Positions 1 to 11,983 of a stretch of DNA of 64,000 bases are shown piece after piece; position 1 is the stretch's first letter; every line of letters begins with the position of its first letter. Location: positions 110,688 through 174,687 of the forward strand of contig NW_013653541.1 of the NCBI RefSeq assembly GCF_000499385.1, in the 5' to 3' direction. The notes beneath the pieces are model-generated. The model did no database searches. It was not told the origin of the DNA and was given only the letters and a program-made list of their open reading frames with translations. The DNA comes from Eimeria necatrix (Eukaryota; Apicomplexa; Conoidasida; Eucoccidiorida; Eimeriidae). Position numbers and translations under genes: made by a program.

Positions 1-20
1 TGTCTGCTCCTCAACGCTAG

Positions 21-2654
21 TTGTTCGCAGATGAGAGGCATTTTGTATCTGCTTTGTGCGCACAGGATGGTCAGTGCGACCCTGAGTGCTTTAATGAAGC
101 CTGTGGGTGGGACGGTAAGGATTGTCTCCCTTCATCAATGTTTGCTCAACTGCATGCCGCCGTCTCATCCCTTGTGGAGCCCACGTGCAGCCTTTACCAC
201 CCAGATTTTGAGTGTGGAACCAAATGCTTCAAGCAGTACGAGACAGCTAGGGGACTGGGCGGGAGTGGCTGCTGCCTAGGGATGGGCCTTGATATTTTAG
301 GAGCTGTGGCAGCTGCTGAGGCCGCGCATCCGCTAGGAGAGATTTCTTGGAAAGCTCGAAGGACTGTAGCCTTTGCAGAACAAGTCTGTGGAGCTTCAGC
401 AGATCGAACATGCAGCCTTGGTGAGCCTAGGCCACTGCTCCATGTTGAGCTACGTGTTGTTGGACTCAATTCTCACGTCACTTTAACGGATGCAGGAAAA
501 GTTGATGAGATTTTCAGAGCTCTCAGTACAGCCCTCACAAGAAGGGTAGGGCTTGTGGAGAGGGACGTAGCTCGACATTTCGCTAGGGCAGATCCACGAG
601 GCGTCACTTTGGAGCTCATCCTTGACGCTGGAAGGGAGCACGCAGTCAGAGTTGCAAAGCTCTTCCAACAACCAGTAAGAACTGCACTTTTCGCTGATTG
701 TGTATTTCTCGGTAGCGGAGAATCTGCAAATCCTGTCAGCACTTTTCTTTTATGAATGCGCATTCGCTTTTTGGGAGAAGCGCCTCCCATTATCCAAATA
801 ACTGCATCTAACGTTGTGTGTATCACCAATACCTTCACAATGCAGCGGCACGCTGCAATGCAGTGACAACCTGAACGGCATCTATAAGATCTGTGCATGC
901 GACCTGTACTTCAGGCTTTGGTAAAAGATGTGGAAGCCGCCGCGTTGCGACAGCTGGGCCTTGTATCACTTTCCGCCTACATGGATGCAGGAAATGGCCT
1001 CCTTGATGTGGAATATGTCCCAGATTCTTTGCAAGAGGAGCAAGTAACCTCGCCCGCTGCAGGCCTTGGGCCGTCTCCTCCAAGGAGGGGAGATGAGGGG
1101 CTTCAGGAGCTGCCGCTTATGATTCCGTCTGAGCCTTGTAGTGAAGCTTCGTTTACATCCCTGGCTCCCCGATACACAGTTCTTGAAAAACCACAATTGT
1201 CAGACAAAGGCGAGCCTGAGGCGGTACTCGTTACATGCGGTCCCGGTTTCTCCGCAATAAGAGGATACGATGCAGACTCAGACCGAGCTGTTTGCGACAA
1301 TGGCAAGTGGGTTCTAGAGAATGGCCTCGATTGCCGACGCACTTGCACGAATCCCCCAGATGCAGCACTACACCCTAAAGGAGCATACACGTTCAGCCGA
1401 CAAGACTCATCAATTCGTCATTTGCAAGCAAGCACAGAGCGACTGGCCCGTTATGGAGCACCTCCCAGCGGCAAGACACAAAGTGCTCCTCATGGAAATG
1501 CTCTTTATGTGAGCTGTGCTGATGGATACGCGGCTGGGCGCGGGCTGGAAGGCTCTTGGCTCAAGTGCACTGATGGCGAGTGGAAGCTGGAAAGGCCTGC
1601 CTTTAGCTGCCATAGGCTCTGCCCTGCATTTCAGCACCTTGGTGATGCCTACATCGTAACAGGAGAGGGACAGCACCAAGGAGACGAACGTGAAGTGTCG
1701 TGCAGCCGAGGCTACTATCCGCAGAGGAGGTCGCATCGCCTGGTGTGTTCTGAAGGCAGTTGGCCTGCTCTTCCCTTCAGGTGCTCTCGGGCCATAACTC
1801 CTGATCTCAGGGAGGGAGTTGGAGGCTTTCAAAAGATCCTGCAGCAAATGTTCAGTCGAGAAGGCATTCTTGGTTTTATCGTGTTCACTATTCTCGTCCT
1901 CGCCGCCACTCTTGTTGTGGTTTTATGCTGGCTTTTCCGCTGTCGAGGCCGTGCACATCGTCGGCAGCGGGAAAGAGCAGAAGCTATGCAAGCCTTAAAA
2001 TTGGCCGGCGTGCCGATGAACGAATTAGCTGCCGTCGCCAGGGCCCGTCTGTGCATGCACACTGGCTCATCGTGCATGTCTTCTGTGGAGGGCAGCAACT
2101 ATGGCTCTTCCGTTCGGTCTCACAAAAAACGCAGGAGCAGGATAGGAAACCGAAGTGATTGTAGTGTGACCAACTACCAAGAAATGGTTGATTTGAGCCG
2201 TCGCATACCGGCAAGACCCCCCGGAGACGCAGTTGTGCCACCTCCAAGTGAAGGAGGGCCCACAGGGCGCAGCAGCAGCCGAGACCCAGATGAATCGACT
2301 CCTGTTCCACAGTGGCTTGCAGAAGAACGTGTCCTTCCTGCCCAGGCAGTCTGTAGAGCTACGGACCCCAGATGCTACTCAGCTGCCCCGGCTACTATAA
2401 GTAGTCTAGGTGGAACTCCAGGATCCTGCAATTCCAGCAGTACTTCTGAAAGCCACCCAGTAGCCAAAGTCCGTCACCAAGCGCCACCTCAATTAGGAGC
2501 GCCGTTTGAGATCTCTTCAGAAGACACAGATGCAGAGGTTGAGCTAATGCACACTCGCGACGAGGAAGCAGAAATCGCAGCTCTTCATGCCACTAGGGCT
2601 GCTGGGGAAGCAGCTGCACAGCAAGGGTTGCCACGCGACGCCACCGGCAACTAA
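21..2654 (+). CDS. LNR / SEA-like / sushi-domain type I membrane protein, 3' part
   Basis: This is the 3' portion of a gene entering from the left; an in-frame stop at 18-20 shows that an exon starts at 21 or at 31. I read two exons, about 21-674 and 915-2654, joined in phase 0 (CCA|GTAAGA, then TTCAG|GCT). The first exon opens with a Lin-12/Notch repeat (CAQDGQCDPECFNEACGWDG, then KDC). An alpha/beta stretch follows, spanning the intron, that resembles the membrane-proximal SEA-like region of the C11 gene at 44 kb. Three sushi/CCP-like modules come next, with Cys-Gly-x-Gly-aromatic and C-x(n)-G-x-W motifs at about nt 1220-1790. A hydrophobic TM segment lies near 1860-1940, followed by an Arg-rich stop-transfer and a cytoplasmic tail of about 235 residues that is Ser-rich and acidic near its end. 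The architecture suggests a micronemal or surface adhesion protein. The domains are seen; the location is inferred. Confidence 0.8.
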
Positions 2655-5600
2655 GTGGCAGCAGCCCCCTTAGGTTTACGATAACTGAAGCCCAGTGAAG
2701 CTTGTCGAGGCGATGCAGCTATATGAGCACCACAGCCTTTATTTTAGGCACCGCGCTAGCAGTCAGGCGTTACCTCTTCATGCTTCCCTTGGAGGGCTGG
2801 AGTTTTCTGCTAATGTTAGGCAGATGTTGAAGCGGCTATGCGGCCAACCCTTTTGTGCTCGTGAATATAATTTCTTTTGGCCAAGAGGACAGGACAGAAT
2901 GAACTGCATTTACACCAAACCAAGAAACGACATCCAAACATGGGCATTAAGGGCCCTCTGAATTAACAATTGGATCCGTAGAGCACAAAACCCAGCAGTT
3001 TCCAGCTTTAGTTAAGGAATCTACGTTGAGTTTCATATCCTTTCAACAGTATCATAGTCACATAACAGGTAAGGCGTGCATGGAGTGCTCTCACGCAAGT
3101 TAGCAGGACTTCAGTCAACCACAGTCTAATAGAAAATAGAATACCTCTGAATTACATGGCCCGAGGGTCGAAACTCACCGGCAACAGACATAAGCAGAAC
3201 ATATGGGACAGGTAAACGCCGGCCGTCCCACTGTGGTACGATATACAACCCATACATCATACCTGTGTGCACATCATCGCACCTGCTGTCATAAGCCCAG
3301 AGTCAATAACTAATGATGTGTTTTGCGGAGGGATGCGGGGGACGTTGGTGATATTATGGTGGTGGCATAGCTACGTAGGGTGGAGTCAGATGAGCTGATG
3401 TCACTCGGCGAGCACCAGCAAACTTCTTCTCCTAATCACGTCTAAGGGGAGTGCCGCAAAAGGTCCGTCCGTACGTATGAGGCGGTGAAATGTTAAATTA
3501 AGTGATTCGAATCCGCTTCCAACGCAGATGACCAGTGGCCTAAATTGGGGCATGGGTACGCATAACTTGTTGTACGCAGGTATCTTTTCCTTAGGAGTCG
3601 CAGTCACGCAAAGAATGTGAGATGCCAATGAGGTTTATTCTTGTGGTGGATCAGTTGTGCTGCAGGTCCGGTGACCAGATGCATGCAAGCATATCCTGAG
3701 CAGTGGGTCTGCTCTGTTCTAAAACGATCCCGCTGCTATGTGTGAAGGCAAAATAAGAAGCGTTTTTCTTAGGCCATTTGACCCACAAATAACCTCTTAC
3801 GAGCAGATTGACCCGGATAAACCCACTAGTGAGTAAGTTCAACGTGAGCTTAGTCAAATTGAAGAATTCAACTGCGTAAAATCTCTTCCATTTTCTCCCC
3901 TTTCCCATCTGAATTCAACATACAAAGTCTCGGCTGGCATTTTTCTAAACATAAACCCTGCAGTCTCACCCAACCAATCACGGGCTTGCGGTCGATTTCA
4001 CTTCTCAAAACGAACAAAGTGCGAAATTCCTTGGCACAGAGCCTACGGCTCCGTTTATTCTAAGCATTGGTTACACAAGATCAAGTGCGCTACAAAAGCC
4101 ACACTTTTTGTAGTGTCTCTTAATTTCACACTCATTCTACCACGCCATAGTTCCCGAAGGTGCTTGCTGCTGGAGGTTGATCCAAGGCAACCTACAGGAA
4201 AAGCGCGGGACAGGTGCGCATTGGTGACTTTTATCTTGCTCGCAATTCCCAATAACGTCTTTTGGGCTCAACTGTTTCCCTGTTAAGGGACCCCAGTGCA
4301 GTCTCGTAGTAGCTACTTGATATGATGCTAAGTAGATCCTTTTACTCGGCTCTGAGGGCTGCCTGCTATATTCAGCGTCCAACTATGTTCTCTGTAAGTT
4401 TCATAGAGCACTGTGCTTGTCGTCTTCTTCCTTGCAGTTTCGCTTTTCATTCCTCCACTCTCGATAGCCCTCAAATCAGTTGGCTGATGCCATGCATAAC
4501 TCTGAAGTGGGCCTCCACAGGGCTATAGGCACAGCTTAATGCAACACATGATAGTCCAACAAAAGATAGAAACCGCTTTTGTGGCAAAATATCGAAAGTG
4601 GAGGCAAACCCGTCGACCGTGCCGTCGAGGCCAGTTATCCAAAGTTTCCGCATCCCGCAGCTTCTCGCTTTTCCAGCAACTGCAGCTGCAGCATTTGCCG
4701 AACTTCGGATACGGAGCCCGATAACAGTTTTCGGGGGAGACTTGACCGCGTGCGCGAAGGCTAGAATACTGATATATAGAGCTTACTGGCATCATCGTTT
4801 AACAGGCGAGCTGATCTACCCTTTGTACTGTGTACCTTACCTGAGGCGGCCATGTTTTATTGTTTTTCACCGATTGCAATATTTGGGGTGCAAGATTGCA
4901 ACACGTCATTTTCGTGAAACCCGTTGCTCTGTGGCTCTGCCGCGGCGCCTTCGAATGCTATTTCTGGCCAAGTGGTACCGCTGAAGTCGGCCTCAAAGAG
5001 CACTGCGTCTTGGAGAGCAAAGAATTTCTTCAGCAGGTCGCTGCTTGCCTTGTCCCGGCACCGAAGCCCTCAGACTGCAAACGGGTTTTTGCTAATCTGA
5101 AAAGGCCCTTCATTCAATCATCTTTCTGTAAACCAACTATCTTCCGGCCCCTCTAGCATGTTGATGGCACAATGTACTTTTCGAGGAGCTGGCCACTCGC
5201 CAAGACGCACATACTTGCCTCACTTCTAGCATCTTTATTCCTTTATTCGTTTCCCTGTTGCTCGCGACACGCCCAAAAGCTCTCAGAACAACGGCTATTT
5301 CTTTTGGTTGTGACACTGGTTCTCAACTTGACGGTGTGCTTGACGAGGGACAGCTCGCTTTTCTCGTTATGTGCGGATGCAAAGCTGCTGCGCATTAAGA
5401 TATCGTTCATAAAAGCCTCGCTTACCTAGTCTTCTGAACAATGGCTACTATTGCTTTGAGTTCCTAGTATGCGTTGCCTTGAGATGCTTTTTTCCCCAAG
5501 AACTGCTGCAATAGAATATCTAGGGAATTCATCCTACCGAAGTCCCCGTGAGTGCTCTTGTTTTGACTTGAGCAAGAAAACTAGATGAAACACTGTATTA

Positions 5601-6785
5601 ATCGAACTGTCTCTCGTGTGAGCTCATAGGTAACAGCCGAGGGGCTCGCCACTGAATTCACATGTGGCGTCTTGGGTTAAGCATTCACAGAACAGTAGAA
5701 GGTGATTCTTCATTGGTTGAAATGCTAAGAATTGCCCGAAAAATCATGAGCAAAATCGGAGAAATAGACCCCAGGCTTGATCGCAGTGAGGTGATTTTTA
5801 TCCCGCTATCCTTCATGAAATATTCTAAGGCGCATCCTGGCCGCTGAAGAAAGCTCCCCATGATGTTCGAAGCAAATTACGGCGAGAAGCGTGCCGCGCT
5901 CCTCCTACGAGCATAGTGGGGGCGTTTTTAAAAGTATATAAAACGAAACAAAATTTATTTTCACTTATATTCATTGAAAGCTTTGACAAACAACAAAGGC
6001 GTGCATAGTTGAAAACCTTTAGCTGCTAAAAGGCTAGAACAAAAAAGCCACAGAAAACTCTGAGATCCCTTATCCAGAAGCAGCTTAAAAAACTAATATA
6101 TTCAATGCGCTAACTCCCAGAGTAGCTGCTGCATCGAATGAAAACCCAGTGGGATTTCTGGATTTACGAAACGTGCGCACTGGCAGAAACAGATAAATCT
6201 CAGGCTCGATGCGTTATTGAAATTACAAGAAGGTTCGCCTACCTCGTTCCGATTGCTTCTAAAAGCTAATTTGCTCTACGTTGTAGCTGAGAAGTTATTT
6301 CTACTCAGTATTGCGGGCCTTCCTTCGTGCTGGCAGACCCAGCCCCAAGCATAAATACCTATGGCTTCTTGCTTCTGGCATCTGAAACCCTAGTAATAAT
6401 AGTACATTGCTGAGCGTTACTCTTTTAAATTGTCTATTTTAGTCAAAGAAGGTGGCTTCCTCGATTCTGTATGTGCAATACTGATGCCGAATATAGCATA
6501 CCGAGCTGCTGGTAATCCCCGCGCATGCAACAACAGTTTTGAGCCCTCCGTGAAATCACCCGCTCTTCTCTGTGTATCACATTGCTCTCATGAAAGTATC
6601 TGAGTCGCGTCCTACTGACAGTTGACGTGACTTGTGGGCACCAATATCTTGCAGTATACAGTACTGTGGGGCCTTCGGTCTCCAGTGGTCCCTTCAGATT
6701 TCACTGTTGGCTAGTCAGTGTGCCCATTTCTTCCTTCACTCTCACCCTCTAGGGGACGCCTGTTGGCGATTTAGCCATCGTGACG
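2655..6785. other. Intergenic spacer, no convincing gene
   Basis: About 4.1 kb separates the LNR-sushi gene from TSR1. Several open stretches of 60-130 codons occur (for example + strand 4598-4984 and 4860-5156). None has a recognisable domain, and the overlapping frames compete with each other. A Cys-containing stretch at about 4900-5100 could be an unrecognised exon. The part nearest 6786 presumably carries the TSR1 promoter and 5' UTR, but no motif can be assigned. Confidence 0.5.
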
Positions 6786-9700
6786 ATGGGCCATCGCCAT
6801 CGTTCTGCTCTCAAGCAGCAGAACAAGGCCTTCAAAGGCTCATCCTCAAAATCGAAGAGCCTCAAGGAAAAGCGAAGGACTGCTGCAGCTAACGCTGCAT
6901 CTCTCGCTGTTAATAAGCCCACTACAAAATCTGAGCGAGTGCAGCAGTCTAAGCAACGTCGCGTCCAGCGGTCCCGTGATCTTCATCAGCGGCAGGTGCC
7001 AAGCGCTGATGGCCCCCCACCCAAGGTTGTGGTGCTACTTCCCTTCTCAGACTCTGTTTGCATTGACAAGGTGTTTCATAAACTGTCGCAGGACTTAGTT
7101 CAGGACCATGGGAAAGCCTCCTGCGAGGGGATAGCTGGGATGGACATGGACGGTGACGATAACACTTCAAAAGACGTTGCATCCCCCCAGCAAAATCCAC
7201 ACTATTGCCGGTATACATTCTCCTTGCCAGCTTACGCAAGAAATCCACTCATACCTAAGAAGTACCAACAGAATGTGTTGCTTATCCCCGCCCCACGCAT
7301 AAGTGAAACAGCAGGGAACGGAACAATGCTGGAGGAGGGAGAACCACCGGAGAGGCCAAGTGAATTACTACGGTATATGGATCTCTGTAGTTGCTGTGAC
7401 GTTTTAGTGTGCCTTTTCGGAGGCAGCTGCACGTACGAAAGAAGTGCCTTTAGTAGGCGGGGATACAAAATACTGCAGGGCCTCAAGCTGCAAGGTCTTC
7501 CTCCGTCAGTTATTGGCGTTGGATGCGTCGATCCTTCAGTGCTGGAACCGGCGCATGCGCCAAAAGGAAAAAGCTCAGCATCAGAAAGTCTTAAGTTCAT
7601 GCGCCGCTTTTTCGAATCCGAGCTTGGAGCTGAAAGGTAAGCATACCATAAGTTACGGGCGTTACTTATGAATTAGAATGAGTATGCCCTATCTTTTCAT
7701 GATGTAATCGCAGCAGCTGAGCAGCCAAGCAGGGCGTCCCATTTTCGCTCAAAGGATCAAATATCGGCGCGTCTGTGTGTCTCTGCCGAGACGGCAATCG
7801 CGGAACCACGTCTCGAAGCCGATGTGCTGTGTTGTGACCTGAAGAAAATTTTTCAGCATCGGAAGCGATGCAGACTGGCATAATGTCTTGAGAGCATTGG
7901 GAGCAGCTGCGTCGCTGACACAGGGCGATACAAATACGAAAACTGTTGCAAAAGGCGCCGAGGCAGCGGCTAGCAGAAGGCGGGGACACCTGCTGGCCTT
8001 GAGTTGGCGTATTGCGTGGCATCACCTTTCGGGAGACCCTGCGGCTCAGCCCGAGCCTTGCCTTGAAGCTTGTGGGCTTGTCCGAGGAGCGGGATTGACT
8101 TGCAAGTAAGTAACGCACCCTACAGTGTGCATCAATCAATTCTTTGCGCAGTATAACGGAGCAACGTACCAAATGGCAGGGGTGTGCGCGAACGCCTGTC
8201 AGTGTGAATTTATTCGCGATATTTTGAATTTTTTTGTGGTCCTCAGCCTGCCAGTACACATCACAGGAGTAGGAGATTTCGTGCTTTCCAGGATTGAGGC
8301 TATGGAGCCAGCGTATGAGGCAAAGAGGCGGGAACCTTCATTAGTCAATGGCCAAGCAAAAGCGGAAGTGGAAGCTCACGTGGCAAACTTGCAAGGTTGG
8401 AACGCATTTTGCAGCTGTCGAATCTGAGCGGCGTGGAATACATGCCGTATGGTTTTGGAGTAGTTGCAGTGGGCGTCTGGTGGGTAGGTGCCAAGATAAC
8501 ATAGGAGCTCAAGACACAGTTTCTCGGAAGAAATGCGCTTTGGTGTGGCTTGACATGTGCGTCCTCTGCCTCTTCACAGAAGTGGTGGAGGCGTTACAAC
8601 CCTTGCAGCCCTTGGATACTGCTGCTATGGAACAAACCTGGCCCACAGGAGAAGAGATGACAGCAGAAGATGGGATGGCGTCAGCAAATCGCAGGCGCGT
8701 TCGGGTTCCCAGAAATGTAGGAGATTACGAGCGAGCTTGGCTGGAGTCCGACACAGATGGTACAAACAACGACAGCGAAGAGGAAGCAAATGAGAATAGC
8801 GACTTCGAAATGCAGGAGGAAGAGGCTATTGCTGGTGAGCCGGCCGGCGATGCCCCTACAGTGTCAAGCAGAGATACTTCTGGAATTTTAGAAGTACAAG
8901 TACGGGATGCAACCATTCACCTATTGTGAAGCGTGCTGCTCAGCGAACACTGACCCAACTACGAGCGTAGTCGACGAAGTTGATGATGATTGGAAGACCC
9001 TGAACGGTGCAGAACAGCAACAAATGGAAGCCGATAAGTCAGCGTCTGGCGTGCAGTGACGGTTTAGCACGAACAGTTAGAAAGGTTCACGAGATCGTTT
9101 TTTCCAGTTGAGCTGGAAATTACAGTAGCGGCACAGTCGACCCCTGAAAAGGCAGGTCGTTGACTTTGACCGTATTGTGCTGCTCAGCAAGGCGTACGCA
9201 GCTCAACGCCGTGAAGCAGCAGAGATGGAAAGGGAGTTCCCAGATCAAGTACGCTAAATTGCGTTTCACGTACTTTTCACCTTTCGGTTACAACGTCGCT
9301 GGGTGGCTATTTTCACGGAAAATCCCACCATAATCGAAAGTGAGCAGATGGAACTCCTTTGAAAGTAGCAGAGGTGCTATAACTTGCGGTTTGCAGGTTG
9401 ACACACCATTGAACATCTCGGCAAAGGAGCGTTTCCAAAAGTACCGTGGTCTCAAGAGCTTCCGTTCTTCCCCATGGGCAAAGAACGAAGATTTACCGAT
9501 AGGTTATGGTCGCATTATTGATGTGTCCAACCTGAAGGTGATCTTTTGTTTAGTGCAAATGCATTCTTTTGACGTCACTACAAACATCCGAAGTAGAGAC
9601 TTTATCAGAAGCGACTAATTTTCGGAGGCATGTCACTTGCTTGCCGTTTTCTTTATACAAGCGGGAAGGTGTGTGTGCTCATCAGGGCTTGGCGGTATTT

Positions 9701-11373
9701 GCGTCACGCGCCCACGCGGAGCTCTGCCGACTGACAGGCGGATTCTCAGGCCGCTTCTGCCGTCTTCTGATGCCTCTGCGTCATTCGTACATGCTACTGC
9801 AGCTAGTACAACAGCATCCTCCCCTTGAAGGCAAAGGTCTGTACGACGCTTTGGTCGAGGCGATGACAGGACGAATAGCGAATCGGTTTTCGGCAAGCAA
9901 TCAAACCTGCACAGCAGGTGCCGTCGCCAGTGCAGACGCCGATCTGATGGTGCCCGACTTCCTTTTAGTCTCACAACTGCTGCAGCATGAGACCCAAGTG
10001 GCAGTTGTCCACTCCCAGCTAACATTCTGCGATGACCAGCCAATAAAGAGCAAGGATCCAATGTTGATGGCTTGCGGTTTCCGGAGGTGAATATCTTGGT
10101 ATCAGTCCGTGTAGATGTCCCACAACTCAGTTATACAGAGCCGAAGAGACACACCTGTCATTAATACGTTTATTCTTTGGGATTCGGTGAACTTAATGGA
10201 CGCAGGTTTCCGGCTTCGCCGATTTACTCGGAAGAGCCGAGGCAAGGCGTACGCAGTGCAGCTAAATGGAAGTTCAAGCGCTGGGCAGAACCAGGCTCCA
10301 CTCTGACTGCAACGGTGTATTCACCGCTGGTGCTCCCACCCTCGCCGTGTATCATGCTTCGGTCTGATAGCTCAGGTGAAATATTCGCTGCATATGCGGA
10401 TACCATTTTGTTGTGGGAAAGCCAAGTTATAGACATTGAGGCCACTCGTTTTCTCCTGTAGTTTATGCCTTGTTTCTGGCCAGAACCCGACAATCTGCGT
10501 ATTACAGCCTGGGGCTCAGTACTTCCGGTGAATGGAGCAAGTAGCCGTTTGATTATAAAACGTGTACTTCTCAGTGGTCACCCATTCAAGGTACACAGGC
10601 GCAAAGCAATTGTGCGCTTCATGTTTTTTAATCCCGACGACGTGCGGTGAGTGGAAGAGAATGATGCATTTAGATATGATGGAACTTCGTGCAACTGCCA
10701 GCTTCAGTTTCGAAAGAGTTCTATACAGACTCCATTTGTTCTCTAGAACTGAATCCTAGGCCGCCGTCACTCCACTCGCCTATCACTAGGATTGATGGCA
10801 GTTTGCAGCTTACCGTTTGCTTGCCTGATCGACCTGCGTTTGTGTTTCTTCTAGATGGTTCACTCCAATAGAATTGCACACCAAGAGAGGGCTACGCGGG
10901 AATATTGTTGAACCTCTAGGCACTCACGGTTACATGAAGTGCAAGTTCAGTGACTATCTCAAGCAAAGTGACGAGGTAGGGTCTGCAATCTATCAAAGGC
11001 GATTGATGCAGCGGAGCCATTGGCGCAGATAACTTATGCATTACGGACACACAAACTTTCACACTCTAGTGCTGGAAGCCCTTGCCTGTGCATACACCTT
11101 AGAAGGCAATATCGGGTTTTGTGCCTGTCAGTGGCAGGCAAAACGCAGTTTGGTGCTTAGTTCGCCGTTGAAGCTAGTAGTGTCCATGTGGTCGACGCTC
11201 AACTCATAGATGGTGGAATTTCTCGCTAAAGATTTCGCTCAGGTTAAGGAGCTTGCTTCTGTGTGTTTTCTCATTGTTCTTTGTAGGTTCTGTTGCCCCT
11301 TTATCGGCGCGTATTTCCAAAGTGGTATCCTCAGTCGTGGGGAGGTCTGCCAACCCAGCAACCGCTCGACTAA
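6786..11373 (+). CDS. TSR1: TSR1-like 40S ribosome maturation factor
   Basis: TSR1 is a catalytically inactive GTPase-fold protein that binds pre-40S particles during small-subunit maturation. I start at ATG 6786, where the family's basic N-terminus begins ([18 protein letters not shown]). The exons read by eye are 6786-7636, 7857-8105, 8247-8395, 8580-8834, 8971-9037, 9188-9248, 9397-9537, about 9.6-10.086 kb, 10206-10375, 10508-10646, 10855-10975 and 11287-11373. All junctions I could test agree in codon phase; the 5' edge of exon 8 is uncertain. Family blocks appear in order: [64 protein letters not shown] and [11 protein letters not shown] shortly before the stop. Exon 8 seems to carry a lineage-specific insertion before the conserved [13 protein letters not shown] block. 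The assignment rests on family blocks spread over the whole length. Confidence 0.95.
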
Positions 11374-11983
11374 TTTTCCACATTCCTTTAAGCTTAAGCA
11401 TTTGAAAATACGTGTTTTGTAAGCTGCTGTGCTGACTGTCTGGTTTGAACACTTTATCTGTTGGCAATTTTGCACAGGCTGGTGGGACGCTGCGTGTTCC
11501 TGCTTGTTGCATGCCTGAAACATCACAAACTGTTGTTTTTGAGGTCCGAATTGCACAGGCGATTAGACTGGCACCATCTTTCTTCTGTTCGCAGTATTAG
11601 TGATCTAGTTTGCAGACGAACAGATATAGGGGTTTCGCGTGACTATCTGTGAGCGTTTTGTTGTTTGCCAAGTGGTATTCTACTTAGTGGTGGCATTGCT
11701 TTAAAACAGCAAATACATGCAAGATATCCTAGAATTAAACTCTTGAGAGGCCTCGTATCAGAAAATTGTGCAGACAATTAAAAACGTTCCAAATCAGTAG
11801 AACGTAGCGAGCGATTGAGACCCATCATTCATACAATGGCTCAGCATCCACACAATGAGTTGGGCCGACTGATTAAAAAAGTGGGGTTTTCGCTGGTGGT
11901 TATTCAGCAAATTTATGGATGCCAGAAGCATTCAAGATAATACGGGATGCACATTTGCATTCCAGGCTTGGAAGATGCCCAAC

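Noticed and set aside
3495..3525. tRNA-like T-arm (ATTCGAATCC)
   Set aside because: No acceptor, D or anticodon stems could be formed around it on either strand.
4598..5156. Overlapping plus-strand frames that might be a small gene
   Set aside because: Three frames compete, no splice pattern resolves them, and no conserved motif is present.
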